Of a stretch of DNA of 64,000 nt, positions 23,233-46,872 are shown piece by piece. The stretch covers positions 317,001-381,000 of the forward strand of contig CAJHZI010000428.1 in NCBI GenBank assembly GCA_905160935.1, given 5' to 3'. The notes below the pieces were generated by a model. That model saw nothing but the letters and a program-made list of their open reading frames with translations. It did not search any database and was not told the origin of the DNA. Made by a program: the position numbers and the translations under genes. Each line of letters opens with the position of its first letter. Within the stretch, counting starts at the first letter, position 1. The DNA is from Enchytraeus crypticus. Lineage: Eukaryota; Annelida; Clitellata; Enchytraeida; Enchytraeidae.

Positions 23233-23709
23233 TAAAGCTCTAGAAGTCGTTAGATTGAAGGATTAACAATTGAAAGCAGATTTCAACAATTGGCAAGTTG
23301 TTTTATTAATGAAAAAAATATTATTAAAATAGTTATGTAGTATTATAATAATTTTTATAATAATTTTTATACTAATTTATTTAAGAGTTAATTTCATATT
23401 AACTTATTGATTGATTAGAGATGTAAAATTTACCAGAGTGACGAAGATATAATTTATTAATTAATTAGCGTTTTACCAGGTAAATAAACAATTATCGGAA
23501 AAACTGCAGTAAATTTTCAGATGCACCGCATTGAGTATTATACCATTAAAAATCTTAAATATATTCTTAGTAAATAATTCTCTAATTCAGTAGCAATCCT
23601 GAGTTGAGTTGAATGTTGAAAGACTGAGAGTTATAGATGTTAGACTTGAGAGCCTAGGGTCACTGGGAACCAATCCTTGATGAGGTCAGGTTGGTCGAGA
23701 CCTGCAAAC

Positions 23710-24000
23710 AGAATTAAGAAACAGTCATCATCATCATAATCTTCCCTTGAATCCCAGTTTAAGCAGGGTCAGGATATTAATAGACTTGATCCATTCGTTT
23801 AAGTTTTTGTAGTAATTTCTGGAGACTGGGCGATCACCAACCGAATGCCATTTCTGACGTTCATTTGGATCTAGATTTTATGTCGCCTATTATGACAAGT
23901 GCACTTACACAAATTACACAAATTACACAAATTACAAATTTACACGGTTGGTCTATTCTTCAAACATCTCGAACACAACAGGGGGAAGAATTTAGAAACA
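23710..24000 (-). mobile_element. R5 retroposon with target duplication
   Basis: The body is 23724-23986. The flanks are AGAATTAAGAAACA (23710-23723) and AGAATTTAGAAACA (23987-24000), one mismatch in 14. The same 3' domain (CCCAGTTTAA, GGTCAGGATA complement) occurs at 9478-9762. Confidence 0.75.
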
Positions 24001-24126
24001 TTATAAGTTAATAAATAATAATAAAACAAATAAATTAAATAAGTGCTTTTAATATGTAAATTAAGCAATTAATTATTTGGTTAGTTTATTTCTGTCCCGT
24101 AACGATGAATGATTTTATTTATTTAT

Positions 24127-25103
24127 TTATTTATTTAGATCACCAAAAAGGGTCATTCAACCCTGTACAGTTCACAAGCAATGCAAACAAGTAAATGCAA
24201 TAAGTGAGCACAATTTAAATGTGAACCATGGTGAACTTAAAACGAAAATATAAAGTAGAAATTAAAGAATTGAAATAAAGAAATTCAAAATAAAGAAAAT
24301 TAATGATAATAGATAGGCATAATAATACATTTAAGATCAGTATCATTAATAACTATTTAATGAGTACAGACGAAGATTAATATTGAAACAGTTAACGGAA
24401 CGAGATGATCGTAAATTAGGTGGAAGGGATAACCAGTATCTAGGGCCTTGTACAGCGATATACTTTTCGCGACAGAGAGCTCTGAACGATGGTATAGTAT
24501 ATTCCGAAACTTGTCGAAATTAATAAACAGAATTTACAACATTATTTAATAACAGCGAATAGTTGTAACATGAAGGCATATCATTATGAATAAGTTTATA
24601 CAGAAATACCCAACAGCAATGTTTATGAATATCACTTAACTTCAAAATTTTAAGTTCTTTAAATATATTGTTCGTATGACTACGAAACTCTGCATGTTGA
24701 ATTATTCTAATTGCTCGTTTTTGGAGTACTATCAATTCGTTGAGCAAGGTTTTAGAAGCGTTCCCCCAAACAATATTACAATAAATTAGATGCGGATATA
24801 TTAGACTGTACTATAAATTTAACATACAATGTTTAAGTAACTTAATTTTAACCCGATGGAGTAATCCAATGGATTTGGCTAATTTTTGTGCAGTATAAGA
24901 AATATGATACTGCCATGATAATTTTTCATCAAGAATCACTCCCAAAAGTTTAGTCTTATCTATTCTAGAAATGTTGATATCATCTATGTATATATGAAAA
25001 TTTTCAGAATTATTGTTATGTTTGTATTTATATCCAAATAGCATGTAATTGGTTTTTTGTATATGTAGGGATAATCTATTCGCTTTAAACGAATCAGAGA
25101 GTG
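24127..25103 (-). mobile_element. 5'-truncated LINE, copy 2 (RT C-terminal part)
   Basis: Minus-strand coding fragments at 24811-25044 and 24520-24747 match the end of the reverse transcriptase at 57949-59142. Both share the same 3' end followed by ATTT/AAAT repeats. The 5' break corresponds to position about 58438 of copy 1, just after the FADD catalytic motif. This copy keeps a 51-base stretch (FLGVILDEKLSW region) missing from copy 1. Interrupted by frameshifts and not functional. Confidence 0.9.
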
Positions 25104-25439
25104 ATTAAATTATTATGGGTATTAATAGGTCAGACAGACGTTGTTAGAGGGAGCCCTGTATTGTACATTGTAGGCAATAAAAATACATCTCAACTTTAAT
25201 TAATTAACTAATATGACTGAGTTAACTGATTATCTTACCTTCCAACTGTTTATAAAATAAACAAAAATAACATAAAGGTTTAACGTCCGTTTCCTCATAC
25301 AAGGATGATGACAGGGACGTACCCTCATCTCATTTTTGATGTGGTTTGATTAGGTTTGATTAAGTGATTAATTGATTGGATTGATTGATTGATTAATTGA
25401 TTGATTGGATTAATTGATTTATTGGTTGATTGATTGAAC

Positions 25440-36120
<10,681 letters not shown>

Positions 36121-36159
36121 CTCAAAATTATCCTTATTCAGATTTTCTATAAATCCAAG

Positions 36160-36400
36160 CGTATCGAACTCCAGATTAACTTAATCCATTATTTATCTAA
36201 ATCTAAGAGTATCCTAATCCAGATTAACTTAATCCATATATTTATCTAAATCTAAGAGTATCCTAATCCAGATTAACTTAATCCATTATTTATCTAAATC
36301 TAAGAGTATCCTAATCCAGATTAACTTAATCCATTATTTATCTAAATCAATAATCCATTATTTATCTAAATTCAAGCGTATTCTAATCCAGATTAACTTA
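36160..36400. repeat. 46-bp tandem repeat
   Basis: Five imperfect units of AGATTAACTTAATCCATTAT plus TTATCTAAATCTAAGAGTAT, directly upstream of the first CEP170-like exon found. Confidence 0.85.
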
Positions 36401-36814
36401 ATTAATATGTATCTTAAGCCAAGTATAATTCAGGCGAATCAAAACCTAGGCAGCAAATGTATAAGTATATAATCAATAGGCTTATTTTTAGTGTATCTAG
36501 TAGCCAGTATTCCAGTCATCTCAAATAGTTATTCAAGTAGATATTGTGTCCACTCTCCAGTTCTCAGAGCCCAAGCACTACATGGATGAGATATATGCGC
36601 TGTAGTGTATTTGTCTGTTAAGTTTAATTCAATATTTGATATGTCACCTATCAATGAGAAAGTTTGATACAAAGCAAGAGCATGACTTTGCTGCACAACA
36701 GAAAACCGTTATAGCTATACACTGTTTTAGCAGATTGTGTGAAAGCTTAGCGGCTTCCGTTTAAACCTTCCCGAATAGTTTATCCGACATCTACATGTAA
36801 ATATTTTGCAATAT

Positions 36815-37020
36815 GATCCTGAGGTGAATTGAACATTCTTCGTGGGTTCGAATCCCAGCCGCGCTAATCGGAGAGTAAAATCTCGGACATTCACTGGACT
36901 GATTACATTGACTGGACTGATTACACAGAAAATGGAATAAATTGTCTAACGGTTAAAATATGTGGTATTAAAGAGTGATAGATATCAACATAGTTGATCA
37001 TTTCACTATATTGCGTGCAT
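36815..37020 (+). repeat. tRNA-derived SINE, family R2
   Basis: Plus-oriented: GATCCTGAGGTGAATTGAAC, B-box GGTTCGAATCCCAGC, then CGGACATTCACTGGACTG, with a 17-base internal duplication (ATTACATTGACTGGACTG) absent from the other copies. Confidence 0.8.
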
Positions 37021-37282
37021 TTATTTTATTTATGTAAATATTTTCTGCAACAAGATAAACGTTTAAAAGCTATGTGACAATGTCAGGTCTAGCCTATAGT
37101 TGTGACACAGAAACAGACGTTAAACTTAACTTTAGCTTTTTATTAATACAATCTTTTTACCTCAGGCTAATCTCAGCTGTAGGCTACAGATGTCCTGATA
37201 ATTCTTGACATTGTCACGCAATGAAACCAGCGACAGTTAACTTGTGTGGAAATGCTTTTTATAGAACGCATTGACTGCTTAC

Positions 37283-37364
<82 letters not shown>

Positions 37365-40300
37365 ATTATATATAGTAGGCCTATATATTTATCAGTCTAT
37401 GATTGAGAGGATAAAGATCTTTAAAACTTTATGATTAACGGAAGCCCACGTGTGAGTATATTTGTTCGTAGAATGAGTCGTCGCCAATGAGAAAAACGCT
37501 ACACATGGGTGCGGCGGGGGGGCTGAGGGTGGGGGCGGATTGGGAGGTGAGGATTATTCTGACCCTCAAATCCTCAAAATATGATTTTTTTCAATAACAG
37601 TGCCTAATTTAGTTTCTCCATACCATCCCTCATACTGTTAATTACATCGAATAGTTTAAAACTTAACCCCCCCACCTCCTCACCCGCACAAAATATTCAA
37701 GACACCCCGCAGCTTATAGCCTATTGGCCCATCGACAACTTTGATCACATTTATTCATACCTACACAGTGTATTAATATGCAGCGAAACTTGGCGCAGAC
37801 ATTGACAATGCAATCTTTACTTCGAGTGGCAGATATGTGATAATATAACAGCAGATAGGAAGATTAGTTGAGCTACAAAATATTGACATGAAAAAGGTTG
37901 TACAATTATTATACCCCTCTCTTCATCTCGCTAGTAGGCCTAGTGTTCACCCAGTCAGCGTCATCAACAGCAGGGTATACCCTGAGGTTGCTTAACTTAT
38001 TACTTTAAAAAAAATTCAGCAGCAGTAAATTACATGGTAAAAAATTGCGCAGTTTTTGCTCTCTGTGCTACAACATAGTGCGAACTCTGGCTCTTAGTCT
38101 GAACTCAACAGTCTATATATAGTACCCACAGATATTGTGTAGCCCATGTGAAACCAGAGAGCTGTGTTAAATAATAACAACAGCAATAACAACAGATATG
38201 CTAGAAATCATATTATTTCATTGAAAGATTGTCATATAAAAAACTTTGGGTTTACATTTTAAAATGTTCATGAACGAGAACGAGTGCTATACATGTAAAT
38301 CAAATGAATTAATTTAAAATATTTTTTATTGATTTGCAACATTGAACTTTTAAAATCTAACGAAACCTCTAATTTGAATTATAATTCAATGAGCGAAGTT
38401 AAAGGAATAATTTAAAAATAGCTAATAAATACTATGTAGGCCTATATATATTATGTATATACACGTAATATGCTAAATAACAAATACAAGATAACCTATT
38501 CTCGTTTAAACTGCAGTCAACTAATAAGCCCGCTGCACACAATAGGCCTACAGCTCTGTTGTATAGGACATGTTGTAGTCGAATATTCTGTATTTAGACA
38601 CATTCAAAGTTGATATAACCTCATACCGTATAGACCCTGCGGTGGTCTACCCGCACAGAAAGCCTAATGTAACCTCTGACCTTCCATTAACCTCGTCCAG
38701 CCGTCATCCGATGATGTTGACTTAAAAACGAGTGCAGGTTATTATAATAAATGCAGGTTATTATAATAAATGTAGGTTATTATAATAAATGCAGGCATTC
38801 AATGGCTCCACCATTAGCCTGTTCATCGGACGCTCGACGGTAGCTCGAGTAGTCCTGAAGAGAAGCGGATAGCTTGGGAACAACCTGGTATTGATGATAA
38901 ATTAATACACTAGAATGCTGAAATTCACACACCGATCGGCACCTTAACATGTATTACAGTATTAGCCTATAATTATCACATCAAATTAGCCTATATACGT
39001 GTATATCACATCAAATTAGCCTATATTTTACTCAGAAATTCAAAATTATTGAGATCTCTTCGGAGATCATAAAATGAAGGGTCCAGGGCACTTACTCAAA
39101 TTATTTCTGCTGAAAATCTGGTTTAACACTCATTGAAGAGAGTAGCATCACAAAGACTCTTACGCTCTCGTCACCGCAGAGGTATAAATGTAAGCAAATT
39201 ATCTAATAGGCCGTTTTTGCTATAGCTTAATCGCCTCTTCCGATATGCGCAGCACACTATGCTTAGGTGATCGAAGTTCTTCGTTTATCTACCTCTAAAA
39301 ACTACGAAGCAGAATTTTGCACTAAACCCAATATGCTCATTTTTTAATATTTTGAGTGTTAACTGAATAATAGCAATTTTGTAACCGCGACCCTAGTTAA
39401 ACTGGGATTCAAGAGAAGAAGATAATGATGACGAATAGCAGTAGCCTAGGCCTACGCAGATTTAAAGTTAGTATTATTTAATTAATAATAAGTAATTCTA
39501 ATTCATTATTATTATAATTAATTATTATTATTATTATTAATATTATTTCTATCATTACGAATGCATAATTTTTAAAATAACCTTTCTACTAATAATAACA
39601 ATAAATACATAATAATAATAAAACTAAAGTACTATCATAATATATTAATAATAAAAGTAATAATAATAATAATAATAATTAATTATTATTACTATTATTA
39701 TCGCGATCAGTGTCGCATCTCTTGTTCTTCGATATCATGTATGCCCGTACTACGACGTCAGAAAGTGACGTCAGTGACGGGAGAGCCCAGGACTCGAACC
39801 CCGCACACACTGATCCGCAGTCGGATATGCTGTCGATGATGGTTGATTTAAGTGCGATTCTTCACCACCCGGGGAGGTAGAAGTGCGCTCAGATTCCCCT
39901 CCATATTATTAATTATTAGTAGTAGGCCTAATATATAATTATTAATAATTATCAATTATATACGATTAATAATCGATAATTATTAATAATATGCGGGGTT
40001 CAAATCCTGGCCTCGCCCGTCATTGTCATCACTTTCAAGATAGGAAACTGAGGTTAACATTAGCTTGATGAAAGAAATCAAAAAAACAAAAGTACATAAA
40101 CATTTAGGTGCAACAAGCACCTTTATCTTCACTCTTCACTTTATCTTCACTCTTCCTTTATCTTCACTCTTCACTTTACCTTCACTCTTCGTACTTTCAC
40201 TCTTCCTTCCTTTCTTCAGACTTTTAAGAAAATATTTACAAGAGGTCGTGTGTATATTGTATTCTTAGAAAGTCGAAGCTGGCTATGAAGCCTATAAAAG

Positions 40301-42283
40301 CGCTGAAATGGACCAGGGTTCTGGAGTATCAGTTACTTGTTTGCTTTCAGGCTATATTCTAAGATCTCCTGAAGTTCTATTTAGATATAAAATGTGAACT
40401 GTGGTAAGCGGTCGTTAATACAAGTATATATAGAGCCTACTGGCCTACACTGTGTAGTATAGTATATAGCTTCAGTAGAAGACTTAGACGTGATATTCTA
40501 CACCAAGTTTATTCACTTACATTTAAATCCTTCGTCTGTCAGCTTATGACTGCCTCGAAGCTCTTGTAACATGTTTATTTAGATTTACATTAATACCTGA
40601 GTAGACAAATTAAAATTTCAAAAATATAATCGCTTTAAGTTGTCTATCATATTAGTGGCTCAAAATATTGGGTCAAGCTTTCCGAAGGTATAAGAAATTT
40701 TCCAAATGAATATTAAAGCGCAACCTTAGGCTATCGTTTTATTGATTTAAAACAAGTTTCAATTCCTATTGGCCTAACTATTGTGACATATCAGGCCTAT
40801 AACGATTGGGTTTTTGTATCCATTGGCTCCAGCCATATAGTTGCGTTTTAAATTGTTCTTTTAAAATTGATTGATTTAATAATTGATTTATGAATTTTCT
40901 CTAATACTTATTTGTATCAAATAGAATTTTATTTGTTGAATTTTCTTCAATCTATTTTTCATCATCGCTAAGCACCGATGCTAGCATTAGACCTCATTCT
41001 AGTTAGTTATAGATGATTGGGTTTGTGCATTAATTTGCATCTGCGGTAATATTCACAATCAATTAATCAATCAATAAGAATTTATCGTCCGATTCCTCGC
41101 CACAAGGCAATGTCAGGGACGCCTCTTGCAGAATCTACACCAAGAGGCGCCAAGCACCACACGATGACGACGGAGTTGAGACAAGACTGTAACACATTTG
41201 GTATCTACTAAATAATAAAAAATAAAAAGACTAGAACTTAACATGTATAAATATGGTGATAAACACGCTCATGTTAGAGTCAGCAAGTATTCTTTAATGA
41301 AAGCTATAAATGTTAGGATTAGAGCATTTTGTGTGTAAGTTGTTCCATCGACCTACAATCAAAATTAGACTAACCTCACAGAGGCTGCATATTATTCAAT
41401 ACACAAGCTTATGCACCCAGTTATACTTCGCTAAGTCTTGTTATGCACACAATTATATTTTAAGATTCTAATTCCACGGTCAGACAATGGCTATAAAATT
41501 ATTCGAGATTTAACTGCTTAAAATAAATTCTAACTGCTCGACACAGCGGCTAGGCCTGAATTAAGTCACGTGGGACGAAACTTTTATAATTACTCAGACG
41601 CTTTTAAAACAAATTTTGCGTTTCTGTTTAGAATTCATGTCGAAAATAAACATTTGATAAAAATGAACTTTGTTATATATTTCAATTTACTTGTCAATTA
41701 AGCTCAACCATAATCGAAAGATCTCATATTCCAAATGGTGAAGTGTTCTATTTAAACTTTTTGTTGTAAGCTTAAGACTTATTTTTTCCCACCGTAGACA
41801 TAATCGATCTACCCTGACCATTTGATCACCGGACCGGCTTTCGTTGAGGACCTTACTTCTCCTCAGCACATTTCTTTTGAAAATTGCTTTGGGTGAATTG
41901 ATCTGTAGTGATGTGTGCTGTGGGGACAACCCTGACATCATCTTAGGATGAGGAAACGAACGTTAAACCTTAAATATTAGAAAACGAACGTTAAACCTTA
42001 ATTATTAGTATTTGAAACATCTTTGTTAAATTTTCGTACTTTGCACAAATATCTTATATTTTTACACAGGACTGGGGCTATCTCCTCATCAAAATCTGGC
42101 CCCATAGATGAGCTAACGGAGGATCAGTGAGCTCTTATGTTTAGAGAGATTAAGTCAGTCACGCCTCGATGATTCCTTGCCTGACAAACTTTACATTTAT
42201 GATAATGTTATTAACTCTGTTGGCACTAGGTTTATTTCATCTGTATACAAACTCTATACGAAAAGTTAATGGCAACACAAGAG

Positions 42284-42655
42284 CTTAAAGCTACAATAGA
42301 CTGGAGGTCTTATAACCTTGCTGCTTCACTCAACAGCTTAAAGCTACAATAGACTGGATGTCTTATAACCTTGCTGCTTCACTCAACAGCTTAAAGCTAC
42401 AATAGACTGGAGGTCTTATAACCTTGCTGCTTCACTCAACAGCTTGAAGCTACAATAGACTGGAGGTCTTATAACCTTGCTGCTTCACTCAACAGCTTGA
42501 AGCTACAATAGACTGGAGGTCTTATAACCTTGCTGCTTCACTCAACAGCTTGAAGCTACAATAGACTGGATGTCTTATAACCTTGCTGCTTCACTCAACA
42601 GCTTGAAGCTACAATAGACTGGAGGTCTTATAACCTTGCTGCTTCACTCAATTAC
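42284..42655. repeat. 53-bp tandem repeat, seven copies
   Basis: Highly uniform units beginning CAGCTTAAAGCTACAATAGA and ending TTGCTGCTTCACTCAA. They differ by G/T at one site (GGAGGTC/GGATGTC) and A/G at another. The near identity suggests recent expansion. No open frame of interest. Confidence 0.95.
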
Positions 42656-43380
42656 TTAAGTCAGAGGTTGACATCAACTCTAATATTATAATTAATAATA
42701 CAACACGCAATTGTAATAGCCTATAATTAAAATCCTAAATCTCGAGAGACTGCATTATTACTTTATTAGATTAGAGTAGAAAAATAAATAAGCAGAAATT
42801 AGCATCAGAATACACGAGCTGTTTAGCTAGAACACTACTGGCAGTATTTTTCTATGTAACTCTCTGGATAGGTAGAACTCTTCTACAGAGCTAACATAAG
42901 AATAACATTCTAAGAGCTTCACAGACCCATTTGATTAGGACTAAGAGTTTTGTAGAGACATTTGAATGGTGATCAACATCTCTGACTGAAGCATCAATTA
43001 TCAAACGCCCAAGTGTATTTCAGAGATATTCGTATTTATATAGTATATTTGTTTTAATTACTAAACCTGTAATAAGGCCATCTATCAGTTCGTTCATTTT
43101 ACATTTGATTGACAGGTCTAGCGCTGAAATTAATTAGTTTGGTACACAGTCTTTACTACATTACTCCAACAACTCATCCTCAATAAATAAATATTGTTAA
43201 TATAACAAACTTTGATTTACAACAGCTTCAGACCAAGCAATACAAAGTGAGTTGCCCAGAGCTGTGCTGACGAAGCATTAGGGCGACACTCTTCATATAT
43301 TTAACTGATTTTAGAGTAACTTTCACTATTGCGACACAGTCAACACAACTAATAGGTCATGATTAATTGAATAGATATTC

Positions 43381-43386
43381 TTTATT
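43381..43386 (-). promoter_or_regulatory. Candidate poly(A) signal of TIM50
   Basis: AATAAA on the minus strand about 150 bases past the stop codon. Confidence 0.55.
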
Positions 43387-43536
43387 ATAAAATTACTATT
43401 TTAAGTTTATCAAGAATTTTTTGTAGAATATGTTGTAGCAGTCGTGCAAACAGTGCTGTAGAATAGAGTATCGTTGGGACATAGAGCTAAGAGTATGTAG
43501 AGAAGAAGAGTGGAAGCGTCTATCTCTTGTTTCTAG

Positions 43537-45117
43537 CTAAACACTCTTGCGACCTCCCAGACCAAACGACCACCTGCTGGTCAGTCCAGCTTGCTTCTGC
43601 TGCTGATCAGCTGCTTGTCTAGCTATCTCCTGCTGCTCCTGTCAGTCAATCAATCAATCAATCAATCAGTCAATCAATCACTCAGTCAATCAATCAGTCA
43701 ATCAATACACTCACTCAAACAATCAATCAATTAATCACTCAGTGAATCAATCAATCAATTAGTCAACCAATCAATCACTCAGTCAAGCAATCTAGTAAAT
43801 CAATCGATCAATCAATCAATCAATCAGTCAATCAATCAGTCAATCAATCAGTCAATCAATCAGTCAATCAATCACTCAAAAAATCAATCAGTCGATCAAT
43901 CAATCAATCAGTCAATGGTTGATCTGCTCTCAGCAGAGCCTGAGGCAAGGCTAGGTCGTCTAAATCAATCAATCAATCAATCAATCAATCAGTCAGTCAA
44001 TCAATCAATCAATCAATCACTCAATCAATCACTCACTCAAACAATCAATTAGTCAAGCAATCTAGCAATCACTCACTCAAACAATCAATTAGTCAAGCAA
44101 TCTAGCAATCACTCAATCAATCACTCAATCAAACAATCAATTAGTCAAGCAATCTAGCAATCACTCAATCAATCACTCACTCAAACAATCAATTAGTCAA
44201 GCAATCTAGCAATTCAACAATCAAATCAGATATTAGTAAATGATGCACATTCTTTCAAAGTAATGTGAACTGCTATAACAAAAACAGTGCATATCGACAC
44301 ATCATGTCATGTCACGTGATCAATCAAGCATCCTAGGGCTGGTTCCAGCAAAGATTTCCCTATGATGTTCCTCCACAAGACTCTATTCTTCGCTGTCTTC
44401 ATAAACACATCACAGAGTATAAAATTAAATAGTTGATCTATTTTAATAGTTGATCTACTATTATATCAGAAATAGGGTTATCTCAACGTACAAACCCAGC
44501 TTTAATAAAGCACAAGTAGAAATAGGGTTATCTCAACGTACAAACCAAACTTTAATAAAGCGCAAGTAGAAATAGGGTTATCTCAACGTACAAACCCAGT
44601 TAATAAAGCGCAAGTAGAAATAGGGTTATCTCAAACCATAAACCTTATTTTTAGTGAAGTTTAAGTTACGACATTGATATTTTAATATAAACGATCACAG
44701 CCTGTTACACAGCCGGAAGTGTTAGTCATATAACAGATAACATGTACAAAGCAGAAAAACAAAATCATCTTTATCTAATTCATCTTAACAGCTCATACAT
44801 AAACTGAAAAAGAAGTTCTAAATTAAATCAGGGACTTATAAACAAGCAGCAAAACAAACAGTAACTACATGGCAAATAAGAGTTTACCAGAAGTTGTTGT
44901 TGTCTCTCTTTAAACACAGCAATCGGGTCATCAAACTGAGAGTAGTACTCTAACACTGATCTCACATCCTCCACGTTACTAGTGGCCAACACTGCATCAA
45001 TAAATCAATCAATCAATCGATCAATCAGTCAATCAATCAATCAATAGGGTCATCAAACTAAGAGTAGTACTCTAACACTGATCTCACATCCTCTACGTTA
45101 CTAGTGGCCAACACTGC

Positions 45118-45149
<32 letters not shown>

Positions 45150-45219
45150 GGTCGTCTAACTGAGAGTAGTACTCTAACACTGATCTCACATCCTCCACGT
45201 TACTAGTGGCCAACACTGC

Positions 45220-45262
<43 letters not shown>

Positions 45263-46828
45263 GGGTCATCAAACTGAGAGTAGTACTCTAGCACTGATCT
45301 CACATCCTCTACGTTACTAGTCAGCTCTACGTGGCCAGCACTGCATCAATCAATCAATTAGTCATTAAGTCAATGTGTGACAGAATTATTAAATCAAAAG
45401 TAATACAATATAACAAAAAAAAACATAACACATATTAACATAAACATAACAACATATGTTATCAAGCAGTATTTGTTAACAGGCGTTATGTCACATTAGC
45501 TCTCTAGATTTAACAGCTCAATCAGTTAGCCCGCTAGAACATATTGCGATACTTTTTTAATCAATAGTAAGCCTTGCTGTCACATAAAATCCTGATTTGA
45601 GTTTAACCCATGATTAGATGTCTCCAACTCATATGAGTTGAACACAAGACGACAGATACAGTCTTGATATAAGAGGAGAATACTGCACCAATTGTTTAGA
45701 GCAGCACCGTGACATACACAATTAACAATTCCCAAATTCATCATCAGTAAACAACCCACCTGGAACCTCTGAATCCAGTGACAAAACAGACATTAATTCA
45801 GCGCTGGTCAGCAAGGACTGATGCTGAATTAACCCTACCCAAGCAGAACAAGAACAAGCACTAATCCGTATTAAATCTAACGGTTGCTAAAAGTTAAATA
45901 AAACAATTGTCATTAACTTTGTCAACAGAAGGCAACATCAGTGATGGGCCAGCCCAATCAACTATCAAGCACCTTAGAAAGAGAGCCTGATGGAAGTTGA
46001 CCGAAGAGCCAATTATTATTAACACTATTATTATTATTATTAACAATCATTATTGACAAGTAAACGAGAGCATGTTCTTGTTCTTACTCCTGAGAAACGC
46101 AGCGAGATCAATGAGCGTTCTGTCTCTATCATCGCCTGTCCACTTCTTGAGCAGGAAAGCGTTCTGAGGGTGAAGAGAGAATGCTTTCTCATCACAGTCC
46201 ACGATGATCACCTTCGATAGGTCGCGGTTCAGACACTCTAGGTCCTGCACAGCAATGGTAATATACTACAATCAGATCCTCAGTCCATGACAACATCGAT
46301 GACGCTTTACGCAAAAGTTTACTGCTACAAAATAACGAGGCCGAGAATTTTCTATTAATATTAAATATTTTTAAAATTATTTCTTCATCTCAGAAGAATT
46401 TTTTAGTAGTGATTAAGACGATGCATCATTGCAGGACACATCAGTTTGTGGCCTGCAATGATGCATCATCTTTATCACAACCAGAAAATTCTTCTGAGAT
46501 GAAGAAATAATTTTAAAAATAATTAAAATGAGTCACTTAAATATTTAATCCGTTTATAGAATCAATTAGAAGCAGCCATTAACACACTTGCACGATGAAA
46601 AACAACGATAGCGCACATTGTTGTCATACTATATAGGACACAATGAGACAAGGGCTAGGAGATTAATAGGAGAGAACTCACTACCTTGACGTGGGTACCA
46701 TTGAGATATCTAGTGGCATCCCTGAAGAGTCTGTACATAATGTGACCATTGGGATCCAGTCCGTCTATTATAGGATAGGCTGTCTACACAACAACAACAA
46801 CAACAACAGCTAGCTAAAAGATAAGTAA

Positions 46829-46872
<44 letters not shown>

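Larger units (their letters stand above)
22911..25439. other. Region between converging receptor and CEP170-like genes
   Basis: It holds a possible ATTAAA poly(A) variant for the receptor (22928-22933), an R6 copy with GA tail (23060-23230), an R5 copy (23724-23986), a truncated LINE (24127-25103, minus), an R4 end (25280-25330) and a GATT tract. The last exon of the CEP170-like gene may be hidden here, but I could not identify it. Confidence 0.6.
36121..43536. other. 7.4-kb interval upstream of the CEP170-like exons
   Basis: It should contain, or be spanned by, the missing 5' exons of the CEP170-like gene. I find none with FHA motifs. It holds a 46-47-base tandem array (36160-36400), an R2 SINE (36815-37020), an (AT)n array (37289-37360), R1 SINEs (39758-39830, 39988-40066), R3 and R4 ends (41058-41185, 41925-42005) and the 53-bp repeat (42284-42655). 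A short open, coding-like stretch on the minus strand near 38810-38885 is too weak to call. Confidence 0.5.

Noticed and set aside
24520-25044. Two small minus-strand genes
   Set aside because: Fragments of one truncated LINE reverse transcriptase, as shown by the match to 58438-59370.
38810-38885. Minus-strand open stretch that might be an upstream CEP170-like exon
   Set aside because: No convincing donor and no family motif.
41687-41941. 84-aa minus-strand frame
   Set aside because: Its start lies in an R4 retroposon end and the rest has no motif; no splice context supports it.
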